Below, one piece after another: positions 8,574 to 16,717 of a stretch of 64,000 nt of DNA. The stretch is from the NCBI GenBank assembly GCA_020635235.1, contig JACKAF010000005.1, positions 62,001 to 126,000 on the forward strand, written 5' to 3'. The position numbers were made by a program, and so were the translations under genes. The number at the start of each line of letters is the position of its first letter. The first letter of the stretch is position 1. The stretch comes from Pseudobdellovibrionaceae bacterium. GTDB lineage: Bacteria; Bdellovibrionota; FAC87; UBA2466; JACKAF01. Under the pieces are notes generated by a model. The model had not been told where the DNA came from and made no database searches. It saw nothing but the letters and a program-made list of their open reading frames with translations.

Positions 8574-9572
8574 ATGCCGAACAGGGCTGACAAAATTCAA
8601 GCCTTTTGGAAGCGACTGGGAAATGTTCTGGTGAGAGCACTTTTTGTGCTAAGTGCAGTGTTGTACGTAGGTTGTAGTGATCAAGCCAGTTTTACACGAC
8701 AGGCCACCACCCAATATTTTACGCAAGACTTCAATCCACCTTTGCTAGATATTTTGTGGATGATTGAAAACCGTTCCGGCATGACCAACGCGCAGTCTCA
8801 CCTGATTGCTGAAGCGCAGAAGTTTTTCTTTCGGCTGGATACGATCACGGATGATTACCGGATGGGAATCACCACAACCGATATAGTTTACAATCCGGGT
8901 CTGCGGCCTAACGGGACTATCTTAACCAAGAACTTTGGATCAGTGACTCAGCGAGTGAACGCTTTTGGGTCTCTTATTTCTCAGACCATTAACTTGCAAA
9001 CCAGCGCTTTCAACCAAGGTATGCAGAGCGTCCTGAATACCTTGCAAGGGCAATTTATTCCCCGTTCCGGTGTTCCCCTGGTTCTGGTTTTTATTTCTGA
9101 TTCCGAAGATTCTCGCTATGTTTCGGGAGCTCCTTCGGTAGCGGATTTTGCAAGTAGCTACCTAAGCCTCAAGGGCAACAATTTAGATTTGCTGAAAGTT
9201 TTCTCGGTAAATTACTGGGATGGAAGTTCGGATCGTTGTGCGACTCAATACAATTCCGACATCGATAACATGCCAGGCTATGCAGCCCGCTATTTTGATT
9301 TGGCAGATACCTTGGGCGGGGAAAAGGCGGACCTCTGTGAGAGTTTTGGTGATTTGATCGACCTGCAGGGGCTTCGACTGAAAGAGCTACCGAAACGCTT
9401 TTTGTTGTCGAGCAAACCCGATCCTTCCAGCATTCAGGTGAAGGTCTTTCTTGGGAATCAGGTTTTACCTGGTTATTCCTATGTCTATGATTTAGGAACC
9501 AACGAGATCGTTTTTGATATTACGCCACCTGAAGGTAGCACGATCCAAGTAAGCTTCTTACCGGTTGGTTAA
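8574..9572 (+). CDS. Probable lipoprotein with a degenerate VWA-like domain
   Basis: 332 residues. A basic N terminus and hydrophobic stretch (about 16-36) end in YVGC, a loose lipobox with Cys near residue 34. The following domain reads DILWMIENRSGM, which aligns with the von Willebrand A metal site (D-x-S-x-S, usually DILFVIDNSGSM), but two or three metal ligands are altered. Later segments (VPLVLVFISDSEDSRYV and LLKVFSVNYWDG) resemble VWA strands beta-4 and beta-5. Cys residues follow in DRCATQ and ADLCESF. It is likely an outer-membrane or periplasmic binding protein. It ends one base before the convergent ftsI gene. Confidence 0.6.
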   Translation: MPNRADKIQAFWKRLGNVLVRALFVLSAVLYVGCSDQASFTRQATTQYFTQDFNPPLLDILWMIENRSGMTNAQSHLIAEAQKFFFRLDTITDDYRMGITTTDIVYNPGLRPNGTILTKNFGSVTQRVNAFGSLISQTINLQTSAFNQGMQSVLNTLQGQFIPRSGVPLVLVFISDSEDSRYVSGAPSVADFASSYLSLKGNNLDLLKVFSVNYWDGSSDRCATQYNSDIDNMPGYAARYFDLADTLGGEKADLCESFGDLIDLQGLRLKELPKRFLLSSKPDPSSIQVKVFLGNQVLPGYSYVYDLGTNEIVFDITPPEGSTIQVSFLPVG

Positions 9573-9573
9573 T

Positions 9574-11502
9574 TTAGCCGGGAGTGGAAAACTGCAGGTT
9601 CAGTGTACTTGATGATTGAATCGTTTCTCCGGCCTTTGGACTTTGTCTAACGACATACCCGCTGCCTTTAATCCTAACATTTTTGAACTTGTCATTCAGA
9701 AGATCCAGAGTCTCCCGTACGGTAAGCCCTTGTAGCTCTGGCATTTCCCATTTTCCGGGTGCTTTTTCTTTCAGTTCGACCGGAGGTTTGCCTCGCAGCG
9801 GTGTAGGGACCGCATTCACCAGCGGACGCGCGGTAGCTATCTGTCGAGGGGTACCGCCCAGCAGGTGCAGGCCTTTGCGCGCGATTTCTTTGAAAAGCGG
9901 GACAGCAACCTGGGACCCGTAGTAGTTGCCCTGCGGCTCGTCCACCATGACCCCTATCAAGAGCTGGGGGTGATCTGCAGGTAGGAAGCCAATAAAAGAG
10001 GAATAGTACTTCCCCCCATTATAACCGTGTTCGTGCTCGTACTTTTGAGCCGTTCCCGTCTTTCCGGCGATGAGAACCCCAGGGAGCCGGGCACCCCGCC
10101 CTGATCCTTTTGGGTGTTCGGTAACCCCGATCAACATGGCTTTGACCTTCTCCGCGGTTTCCGGTGATAGAACGCGGACCAAGTCCAAGTTGTCTTTGGA
10201 AACATTGGTGACTTCGCTGCGTAGAATCTTGGGTTTAACGAGGTAACCCCCGTTCGCAAAGGGGGTGAAAGCCGAAACCACCTGTAGCGGCGTGAAAGCC
10301 AAGCCCTGGCCGAAGGCCGCGTTCGCGGCCACAAGGGGCGTCCATCTGGAGGCCGGACGCAAGGATCCGGCGACTTCTCCCGGAAGGCCTACCTCAGTTT
10401 TTCGGGTAAGCCCGAACTTTCGAAGGGTTGCCATCATCCCCTTGTTCCCTAGTTTTTTTGCGACTTCGATAGCGCCGATATTGCTCGAATAGGCGATGAC
10501 CTCTTCCAGCCGAAGCTTATTGAACTTGTGGCTTGGATCGTGTTCGCGAAAGGCCTTCTTTCCGATAAGAAGTTTGCCGTTGTGGCCGTCGACTTCAGAG
10601 GTAGGCGTGAGAATTTTTCGATCAATCGCTTCTGCTGCAAAAAGTGCCTTCAGGGTGGAGCCCGGTTCAAAGCGGTGCGAGACCAAGCGGTTCACAAAGA
10701 GGTGGCTCGGGTAATGTCCAGCATCATTGGGATCGAAGGAAGGCTGCTGAGCCATGGCCAGGATTTCCCCGGTAAACGGGTCCATCAGTAAGGCCATGAC
10801 CGATTTCGCCTTGGTTTCCTGAAGAGATTTTTTGAGTTCTTCCTCCACCATGTACTGGAGGGTGCGATCGATGGTGAGCGCGACACCCGATTCCGGTTCC
10901 TCGGCAGCGTCTGGCTTGCCAATATAAGTCGCGTTCCCTTTACCGTCTCTCAAAACCGGGTACGAGGGTTCTGCTTGGGTCAGTTCCTTACTTTGTCCGA
11001 GTTCAATTCCGGCAAGGCCTTTACCGTCAATATCCGTAAAGCCAATCACTGCGGAAGCGAAGGAGCCGTTAGGATAGACTCGCGTGTTCTCAGGCTTGAT
11101 GAACACGCCTTCAAGATTGTACTTGGTTAAAGCTTTTGCCGTGTCCGGTTCAATTTGGCGCTGTATCCACACAAAGGATCGGTCCGAGTTCAGCTTCGAC
11201 TTCCAGTGGGCGACGGATTTGCCCAGATGTTTGGCGAGAATGGTGGCGGCCCGGTACTTGTCGCGAACGAGCTTAGGGTGTGCAAAGACCGAAGCCGCGC
11301 GCATATTGACGGCAAGTTCCTTGCCGTTTCGATCCACGATCGGCAAACGGTGAGAGTGCCCCTGTAGCTTTCTGGAAAACTGCTTTTCGGCAAATTTTTG
11401 CAGCGTGGGGTTCTTGAGTACCTGCAGCTGGACCAAACGAAACGTGATCATCCCGAAGATTAGTAGAATGGTGAAATAGACTAATCCCAGGCGAAACCGC
11501 AT
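9574..11502 (-). CDS. ftsI: Class B penicillin-binding protein FtsI/PBP3 with C-terminal PASTA domain
   Basis: 642 residues. One N-terminal transmembrane helix (about 5-25), a class B dimerisation domain (about 50-200), then a transpeptidase with STLK (Ser282, Lys285), SSN at 339-341 and KTGT at 481-484. A single PASTA-like domain (MPELQGLTVRETLDLL onward) fills about 580-642, as in SpoVD/FtsI proteins of many non-gammaproteobacteria. It crosslinks septal peptidoglycan. ftsL and rsmH lie upstream on the same strand in normal dcw order, but murE, which should follow, is instead on the other strand at 20038. Confidence 0.93.
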   Translation of the reverse strand: MRFRLGLVYFTILLIFGMITFRLVQLQVLKNPTLQKFAEKQFSRKLQGHSHRLPIVDRNGKELAVNMRAASVFAHPKLVRDKYRAATILAKHLGKSVAHWKSKLNSDRSFVWIQRQIEPDTAKALTKYNLEGVFIKPENTRVYPNGSFASAVIGFTDIDGKGLAGIELGQSKELTQAEPSYPVLRDGKGNATYIGKPDAAEEPESGVALTIDRTLQYMVEEELKKSLQETKAKSVMALLMDPFTGEILAMAQQPSFDPNDAGHYPSHLFVNRLVSHRFEPGSTLKALFAAEAIDRKILTPTSEVDGHNGKLLIGKKAFREHDPSHKFNKLRLEEVIAYSSNIGAIEVAKKLGNKGMMATLRKFGLTRKTEVGLPGEVAGSLRPASRWTPLVAANAAFGQGLAFTPLQVVSAFTPFANGGYLVKPKILRSEVTNVSKDNLDLVRVLSPETAEKVKAMLIGVTEHPKGSGRGARLPGVLIAGKTGTAQKYEHEHGYNGGKYYSSFIGFLPADHPQLLIGVMVDEPQGNYYGSQVAVPLFKEIARKGLHLLGGTPRQIATARPLVNAVPTPLRGKPPVELKEKAPGKWEMPELQGLTVRETLDLLNDKFKNVRIKGSGYVVRQSPKAGETIQSSSTLNLQFSTPG

Positions 11503-11540
11503 TTTACCCTTCTGATTTTATCGGGTGTCCTATTGCTGGC

Positions 11541-11843
11541 CTACTGGTTTTCACCAGTGCGTTTGCTCACGCTAGAGTATCTCAGCAATTGGTCCATTCG
11601 AGGAGGATGTAAATCCAAAGAATCCGCAAATCTTTCCAATCGCTCAGGTGCCGTGAGTTTTAGCCAGCGGATCTTCTCATATTGTATTTCGCGCTGCAGG
11701 TTCTTCAATTTTTTCTCTTGTTTTACGTACGAATAAGTGTCGCGCACTGTCGCGGTGCGTACCCATATCGTCGATATTGCGACCACAAGCGCAGTCGCAA
11801 GCAAACAATAGAACTCGATCTTGGCCTTGGTAGATTGGAACAT
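11541..11843 (-). CDS. ftsL: FtsL-like cell division protein
   Basis: 100 residues from the ATG at 11843. A TTG at 11885 would add 14 residues, and neither start has a good Shine-Dalgarno. The protein is bitopic: a short cytoplasmic part, one membrane helix (IEFYCLLATALVVAISTIWV), then a periplasmic coiled coil (YVKQEKKLKNLQREIQYEKIRWLKLTAPERLERFA). The ALTAPERLE-type segment and the position between rsmH and ftsI identify FtsL, which with FtsB and FtsQ activates the FtsWI septal synthase. Sequence conservation in this family is low, so the call rests on topology and synteny. Confidence 0.8.
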   Translation of the reverse strand: MFQSTKAKIEFYCLLATALVVAISTIWVRTATVRDTYSYVKQEKKLKNLQREIQYEKIRWLKLTAPERLERFADSLDLHPPRMDQLLRYSSVSKRTGENQ

Positions 11844-11921
11844 AGGATTCTTGGGAAAACAGACTAGCGGCTTTGGGTCAAACAACCTTCCGCTAGGCGA
11901 GAGTGAGGCTCTTATTCTATT

Positions 11922-12857
11922 TTATGCTTCTGTTGCAATTTTTTCAACGCAACGAAATTTGGCGCTGCGCGCACGCGGGTTGCGTTGGAGCTCATCCGCC
12001 GAAGGTTCCAAGGGTTTTCGGTTAACCCAACGCACCTGCTCCACCCTGGGACAGGAACACAAACGCTCTTCGCAAACGCAACGCCCCGCGAGAAGCTTGA
12101 AGATGTGCTTTACGAGGCGATCTTCTGTGGAGTGAAATGTGATGATTCCCAGCCGGCCTCCCGGCTTCAGGCAATCCAGAATTGCGGGAATCCCCCGCCG
12201 AACTTCCCCCAGTTCGTCGTTCACCGCCATTCGGAGGCCGAGAAAGCACTCAGTGGCGGGGTGCGTTTTACCGCGGCGTGGGCCGCTAAGTTTGGCCAGA
12301 TCTTCTGTCGTTTTCAAAGTTCCGGCCTCGAAGGCCGCTAGGAGACGGCGGGCGACACGCCGGGAGTCTCGCATGCCTGTGGCCGCATAAAGCGCGTCGG
12401 CCAAGCTTTCAGCGTCCTGCTGCCCCAGCCATTCCTCCAGCGTCGAACCGTTCTGGGTGTCCATGCGCATGTCCAGCGGACCCGCCTCATTAAAGGAGAA
12501 GCCCCTTTCGGGAGTCAGGAGCTGTCCCGAGTTCGGGCCCAAATCCAGAATCGCCCCGTCCCAATCGCGCAATTGTGTCAGCTCTTTCACATTTGAAAAT
12601 CTGCCCCGCTGCAAATGCAGTCGTGGATCGTTTCGGGCGGCCCCGATTGCCCGGTAGGCGTCCAGGGCACTTTGATCTTGGTCCAGCCCAAGGACCTGGC
12701 TCGCTCCCGCGCCCAGGAATCCCTCCGAATGGCCTCCGTAGCCGAAGGTCCCATCCAGATAATGCCCGTCCTTGGAAACGCAAATATATTCAATGACTTC
12801 ATCTCTCATTACGCTCAAATGGGCGGGGCGTTCAATTTTTGTGTCGCGTTGTGGCAT
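11922..12857 (-). CDS. rsmH: 16S rRNA (cytosine-1402 N4)-methyltransferase RsmH (MraW)
   Basis: 311 residues. Opens with HLSVMRDEVIEYI and the SAM-binding YLDGTFGYGGHSEGFL, both hallmarks of RsmH. The C-terminal segments GRLGIITFHSTEDRLVKHIF and RNPRARSAKFRCVEK are also typical. It methylates C1402 of 16S rRNA in the P site. It heads the ftsL-ftsI group on the minus strand. The usual first gene of the dcw cluster, mraZ, is absent: the next gene upstream is flagellin, on the other strand. Confidence 0.95.
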   Translation of the reverse strand: MPQRDTKIERPAHLSVMRDEVIEYICVSKDGHYLDGTFGYGGHSEGFLGAGASQVLGLDQDQSALDAYRAIGAARNDPRLHLQRGRFSNVKELTQLRDWDGAILDLGPNSGQLLTPERGFSFNEAGPLDMRMDTQNGSTLEEWLGQQDAESLADALYAATGMRDSRRVARRLLAAFEAGTLKTTEDLAKLSGPRRGKTHPATECFLGLRMAVNDELGEVRRGIPAILDCLKPGGRLGIITFHSTEDRLVKHIFKLLAGRCVCEERLCSCPRVEQVRWVNRKPLEPSADELQRNPRARSAKFRCVEKIATEA

Positions 12858-12864
12858 TTTTTTC

Positions 12865-12891
12865 TAAAGGACGATGACGCAGTGCCGATAG
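12865..12891 (+). promoter_or_regulatory. Sigma-28 (FliA) type promoter of the flagellin gene
   Basis: TAAAGGAC at 12865-12872, an 11-base spacer, then GCCGATAG at 12884-12891. The enterobacterial consensus is TAAAGTTT-N11-GCCGATAA, so the match is TAAA and seven of eight -10 bases at exact spacing. Transcription would begin near 12898, giving a leader of about 90 bases before the flagellin ATG, which has GGGAGG as its ribosome binding site. Confidence 0.88.
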
Positions 12892-12988
12892 GTTCTGTGA
12901 AAGGTTGCTGGGATGCGTCATTAGCGTTCCAGGAGCAATATAGAGCAAACAGTTTTTTATTAATAGTTAAGTTTTTGGGAGGCTAATC

Positions 12989-13816
12989 ATGCCAATTACA
13001 ACACTATCAAACGTGACAGCATTCAATGCCCAGCGGCATTTGACTGATACGCAACGTGCCCACGAAAAGGCGTTGGCACAGTTGGCGTCCGGTCGCCGCA
13101 TCACCAAAGCGGGTGATGACGCCGCGGGTTTGGCCATCAGTAACAACCTTCGCGCCCGAATCGGTTCCGTGGGCCAGGCAGTGAGAAACTCAGAAGATGC
13201 GTTCTCGCTCCTCCAGGTAGCCGGTCAAGGAATGAGTGAAATCTCCGACATCCTTATCCGGATGAGAGAGTTAGCCACTCAGTCTGCTACCGATACGGTT
13301 GGCGACAGCGAGCGTGAACTGATTGAAATTGAAAACGTCGAGCTCCAAGCCGAGATTGAGCGCATTGCCCAATCCACCAAGTATCTCAGCTCAAATCTTC
13401 TAAACGGTGAAGGCGACGATTTCCGATTCCACATCGGTGCGGATAACACTGAATACGACGTCATCAATTACAACGGCGACGGAGTGGATGTGACTGCGGG
13501 TGCCTTGGGAGTTGACGGGTTGGATCTTTCTGACCGCGACTCCGCTGCGGACTCTCTAGAGACCATCGACACGGCTTTGAAACAACTCCATGTTCCGATG
13601 GCGCAACTAGGAGCTTTGCAGACACGCATGGAAACCACGCGTGACAATTTGGAAGTTCACCAGGAAAGCTTGGAAGCGGCGAACTCTCGTATCCTCGATG
13701 CGGATTACGCCAAGATTTCAACGGACCTGGCTCGTGAAAGCATTAAATTGCAAGCGGGCGCAGCAATGGTGGCGCAAGCCAATCAGTTGCCGTCCCTTGC
13801 GCTTAAGCTGCTCTAA
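12989..13816 (+). CDS. fliC: Flagellin
   Basis: 275 residues. The conserved D0/D1 ends are plain: the N terminus has LASGRRITKAGDDAAGLAIS, and the C terminus has ANSRILDADYAKISTDLAR and ends LPSLALKLL. The middle (about 145-190) is very short, so the filament has only a minimal D2 region, as in many small bacterial flagellins. The Toll-like-receptor-5-type arginine region (NNLRARIGSVGQAVRN, then RMRELATQS) is present. It heads the block containing fliD and fliS and is preceded by a near-consensus sigma-28 promoter. No second flagellin copy is visible in the window. Confidence 0.95.
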   Translation: MPITTLSNVTAFNAQRHLTDTQRAHEKALAQLASGRRITKAGDDAAGLAISNNLRARIGSVGQAVRNSEDAFSLLQVAGQGMSEISDILIRMRELATQSATDTVGDSERELIEIENVELQAEIERIAQSTKYLSSNLLNGEGDDFRFHIGADNTEYDVINYNGDGVDVTAGALGVDGLDLSDRDSAADSLETIDTALKQLHVPMAQLGALQTRMETTRDNLEVHQESLEAANSRILDADYAKISTDLARESIKLQAGAAMVAQANQLPSLALKLL

Positions 13817-13838
13817 TTGCTTGAAGGAATAGCGCTAA

Positions 13839-13895
13839 ACTGCCGATGGGAAGAGTAGGATGAAAATAAATCCTCTCAACATTCCCATCGGCAGT
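13839..13895 (+). promoter_or_regulatory. Perfect 14-base inverted repeat over the start of the next gene
   Basis: Arms ACTGCCGATGGGAA (13839-13852) and its exact complement (13882-13895) flank a 29-base loop. The loop holds the ATG of the small gene (13860), and the left arm ends in its likely ribosome binding site GGGAAGAG. Inside the loop GAG/GGA can also pair with TCC/CTC, extending the stem toward the start codon. No U-run follows, so this is more likely an mRNA structure that limits translation or marks the flagellin mRNA 3' end than a simple intrinsic terminator. Confidence 0.7.
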
Positions 13896-14186
13896 AGCTA
13901 TTTAGTGGAGACTCTTCGAGAGTCCGCCGAAGAAGGCGCCCGCAAGCGAGAACGAGAAAACCAGTCCGAGGACAAAGTTCGGACCGCCGAGTCAAAGAAA
14001 AATGCAACACCCGCGAAAGTTTCCTCCGAAACCGAGACTTCCGAAAGTCAGATCCTTGACACAGAAAAACTTCTAGAACTTTTGGACCGAAGTAAGGACG
14101 CCCAACCCGTGCCCAAAAAGCCGTTTGTAGACGGTCCGGCTGCCAAAGGCTTGACGCCGGTCAAGGTCTCCGAAAAAAAAATCTAG
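13860..14186 (+). CDS. Small hydrophilic protein between flagellin and fliD, unknown
   Basis: 108 residues. It opens MKINPLNIPIGSSYLVETL, then a highly charged middle rich in Glu, Lys, Arg, Ser and Thr (about 20-75) that looks disordered, and a Pro/Val-rich tail. No domain is recognised. The flagellin-fliD gap is where FlaG genes sit in some bacteria, and FlaG is also small and hydrophilic, but no convincing FlaG signature is seen. Its start lies in the loop of a 14-base perfect hairpin, so translation may be regulated. Confidence 0.6.
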   Translation: MKINPLNIPIGSSYLVETLRESAEEGARKRERENQSEDKVRTAESKKNATPAKVSSETETSESQILDTEKLLELLDRSKDAQPVPKKPFVDGPAAKGLTPVKVSEKKI

Positions 14187-14248
14187 TCATTTTTTTTGCC
14201 ACCAAACTAGTTTTTCCGCCTGCCGTACTACGGTAAAATAAATGTATA

Positions 14249-14264
14249 GCCTCAGTTCTGAGGC
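14249..14264. repeat. Short inverted repeat upstream of fliD
   Basis: GCCTCAG and CTGAGGC separated by TT lie 49 bases before the fliD start. A loop of two bases is too tight for a good RNA hairpin, so a protein binding site is as likely. A second small repeat (CCGTA/TACGG at 14223-14233) lies just upstream. No sigma-28 promoter at correct spacing was found for fliD. Confidence 0.35.
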
Positions 14265-14312
14265 GATACCTGCAAACAACCCTTTCATTCCAGTAATATT
14301 TTGGAGACTCTT

Positions 14313-15698
14313 GTGGCCCCCTTGAGCGTCGAACGTCTTTCCGGAGTAAGCCCCGAGCTCCAAAGTGCGTTCGAAAAGATGGTTGAGGGAGAAAGCAAGC
14401 AGCTGAAGGCGGCCGAGACCCAGCAGCATCGTTATGACAAGAAGGTCGAACTTCTGACGGACATCGTGAACCGGGTCAACGGCATTAACGAACTCATTCC
14501 AGGACTCCGTTCTGCGGACAGCATCCGCGATCCCGCGGTGACCAGCTCACACGAAAACGTCCTCCTCGGAACGGCGGATGATCGTCTGGCGCGGTTTGGC
14601 TCGCATAACATCGAAGTGCTGCAGCTCGCGGCGCCCGCCACCGCCATCAGCAATGGTTTTCCGGATAAGGACGAGACGCGGATTGGCTCCGGCTATTTTT
14701 CTTATGAGACTGTAGACGGCGAGACCCGCGAGGTTTTTGTCGATGACGGGGAAGCGACACTTGAAGGCCTCGCCAATATCATTAACAGCGCAGATATGGG
14801 TGTGCGGGCTTCCGTGATCAACGACTCCCGAGATCTGGATCTCCCCTGGCGGCTCGTCCTTACACACGATGGTTCGGGGAAACCCAATGCGGTGGATTAC
14901 CCGGTCTTTTACTTTGTTGATGGAGAAGAGGAAATCTATTTGGCCGAGGAAAGCCCGGCGCGCAACGCAAAGCTCTTGTACGAAGGGATGGAAGTGGAGT
15001 CGCCGACCAACGATGTTTCCGGACTGATTCCCGGAGTCACGGTGAACTTGCGCGGGCTTTCCGATTCCGGCAAGCCCAGTAAGTTGACCATCTCGCAAGA
15101 TATCGATGCCACGAAGCTAAAAATGAAGGACTTTGTGGATCGTGTAAACAGCGTTTTCCAGTTTGTGAATGATCAGAACAAAGCCGAGCCTGATCAAGCT
15201 CGCAATACGCTCGCCGGAGACTACGGAATCCGTCTCACTAAGTCCCGAATGGTGCGAGCCTTACAGGATGGGTTTTCTTTTGATGCGGAAGGAAAGATTC
15301 GCGCACTCTCTGATATCGGTGTCCAGTTCACCAAGCAGGGCACCCTGACGTACGATGAGAAAAAGTTTGAGAATGCCCTCAACGAAAATTTTGATGAGGT
15401 CGTAACACTGCTTACGGGTGACGGTGAGCGTACTGGGGTTATCACCAGACTCGAGAGCGCGCTTACTGGAATCACTGGTCGAGACAGCGGAATTCTTTCT
15501 ATCCAGAAGAAAAACGCTGAGGAACGTGTCCAGCGCGCAAAGGAGACGTATCAGAAACGTGAAGCAAGGACCCAGAAACGCATTGACCTCATGAAAGATA
15601 GAATTTCAAGAGCGCAGCAAGCCATTTCGGATCTTCGCAACCAGTCCGCCCGGATCGGCCAGATATCAGGGGGCGGGGGCATCATTCCAGGACTCTAA
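14313..15698 (+). CDS. fliD: Flagellar filament cap FliD (hook-associated protein 2)
   Basis: 461 residues from GTG at 14313, chosen over a TTG at 14301 because GGAG lies six bases before it. FliD forms the pentameric cap that folds flagellin at the filament tip. Seen: the N-terminal coiled-coil segment (about 15-60, LKAAETQQHRYDKKVELLTDIV), a central D2/D3 region of beta character, and the C-terminal coiled coil (about 390-450, AEERVQRAKETYQKREARTQKRIDLMKDRIS) with KRIDLMK typical of FliD_C. Length is within the family range. fliS begins four bases downstream. Confidence 0.92.
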   Translation: MAPLSVERLSGVSPELQSAFEKMVEGESKQLKAAETQQHRYDKKVELLTDIVNRVNGINELIPGLRSADSIRDPAVTSSHENVLLGTADDRLARFGSHNIEVLQLAAPATAISNGFPDKDETRIGSGYFSYETVDGETREVFVDDGEATLEGLANIINSADMGVRASVINDSRDLDLPWRLVLTHDGSGKPNAVDYPVFYFVDGEEEIYLAEESPARNAKLLYEGMEVESPTNDVSGLIPGVTVNLRGLSDSGKPSKLTISQDIDATKLKMKDFVDRVNSVFQFVNDQNKAEPDQARNTLAGDYGIRLTKSRMVRALQDGFSFDAEGKIRALSDIGVQFTKQGTLTYDEKKFENALNENFDEVVTLLTGDGERTGVITRLESALTGITGRDSGILSIQKKNAEERVQRAKETYQKREARTQKRIDLMKDRISRAQQAISDLRNQSARIGQISGGGGIIPGL

Positions 15699-15702
15699 TT
15701 AG

Positions 15703-16113
15703 ATGAACAACAAGAAACCGATAAACGCATACCGAACCACCCAGGCCAATACCGCAAGCCGCGGCACTTTACTGCTGATGATGTACGAGGGGGCTATCCG
15801 CTTTATTAGGCTAGCGATAGCGGCCAATGAGCAAGGAAAGCATGACGAGAAGCTGGAAAAAATAAAACGAGCTCGGGCGATAGTCCAGGAGTTACAGCGG
15901 ACGCTTGACTACGAGAAAGGTGGAAGCCTGGCTTTCCAACTGGACCGGCTCTATGGCTTCGTGAACAACCGCCTGATGCGCGGATCCATAGAAAAAGAAC
16001 CGAAGGTCCTGGAAGAAGCGATAGAAGTTCTGCAGACGCTTCTCGGTGGGTGGCGCGAGGCAGTTCAGAATTTCGAGCATTCCGACAAAGCTGTGCAGAA
16101 AACTAATAAGTGA
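15703..16113 (+). CDS. fliS: Flagellin export chaperone FliS
   Basis: 136 residues, all helical. The opening NAYRTTQANTASRGTLLLMMYEGAIRFIRLA is diagnostic of FliS (A-Y-x3-x-x-t-A-s-p-x-x-L-I-x-M-L-Y-D/E-G). FliS binds the C-terminal helices of unassembled flagellin and prevents polymerisation in the cytoplasm. It sits directly behind fliD, as in most bacteria, and is followed after 11 bases by a FliT/FlgN-like gene. Confidence 0.95.
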   Translation: MNNKKPINAYRTTQANTASRGTLLLMMYEGAIRFIRLAIAANEQGKHDEKLEKIKRARAIVQELQRTLDYEKGGSLAFQLDRLYGFVNNRLMRGSIEKEPKVLEEAIEVLQTLLGGWREAVQNFEHSDKAVQKTNK

Positions 16114-16124
16114 AGGAGGAACGT

Positions 16125-16562
16125 ATGGACGAGTTGCTAGGGTACTTGAAACTCAAGAATCAATATTTTGAGAAATTTCTCAAGGTAACCAAACAGTTTC
16201 TACAAAGTAGCGATGAGCAGAAGTGGCACGACATCAGTTTTTTTGTGGATAACCGCGAGCGCATCTTGAATATTATTCGGTACTTCGATCATAAAATCGC
16301 CAAGCTGTTTAACGCCCACCAAATGGCAAACGTGGACGTTATCCGTTACCGACCTGAAGTAAAAAAGCTTCTTCAGGATCGCGAGCGCTTGGCGAAGAAG
16401 ATCGTAAATTTGGACTTGGAGCTGATTTCCACAATTGACGAGATGAAGTCGGAAACGATTGGAGAACTGAAGCGATCCATGGATTCAAAGCGCCAGTTGA
16501 AATCTTTCAGCGTCTCCAGTGAGCCACTGCGCCCCGTCCGCAAACCTGGCAAGACGGCGTAG
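16125..16562 (+). CDS. FliT/FlgN-like flagellar chaperone candidate
   Basis: 145 residues from the ATG at 16125, which has AAGGAGG five bases upstream. The protein is nearly all helix with two long amphipathic segments (YLKLKNQYFEKFLKVTKQFL and LLQDRERLAKKIVNLDLELISTIDEMKSE) and a basic, disordered C-terminal tail (RPVRKPGKTA). This fits the four-helix fold of FliT/FlgN export chaperones for FliD and hook-associated proteins. The position straight after fliS is the classical fliT place. Sequence similarity is too weak to name it firmly. Confidence 0.6.
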   Translation: MDELLGYLKLKNQYFEKFLKVTKQFLQSSDEQKWHDISFFVDNRERILNIIRYFDHKIAKLFNAHQMANVDVIRYRPEVKKLLQDRERLAKKIVNLDLELISTIDEMKSETIGELKRSMDSKRQLKSFSVSSEPLRPVRKPGKTA

Positions 16563-16717
16563 TTGCCACGCTGCGCGAGTCAAAGCTTTGGCGCTTGGAC
16601 GGTATCTCTGACGCCAAAGGCCTTTCACAGGCAAAAAAGTCCAAGAATAATCCCACCCGATGTGGCACGCGCTTTGCTCTTGGATAGAGGTAAGGAACAA
16701 ATTCCCACGGCCTCTCT

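Noticed and set aside
11518..11525. CCCGATAA before ftsI as a sigma-28 promoter
   Set aside because: No TAAA-like element at 15-16 bases, and the gene is probably transcribed from further upstream with ftsL and rsmH.
13842..13849. GCCGATGG after flagellin as a -10 element
   Set aside because: There is no TAAA at correct distance. The bases belong to the left arm of the 14-base hairpin.
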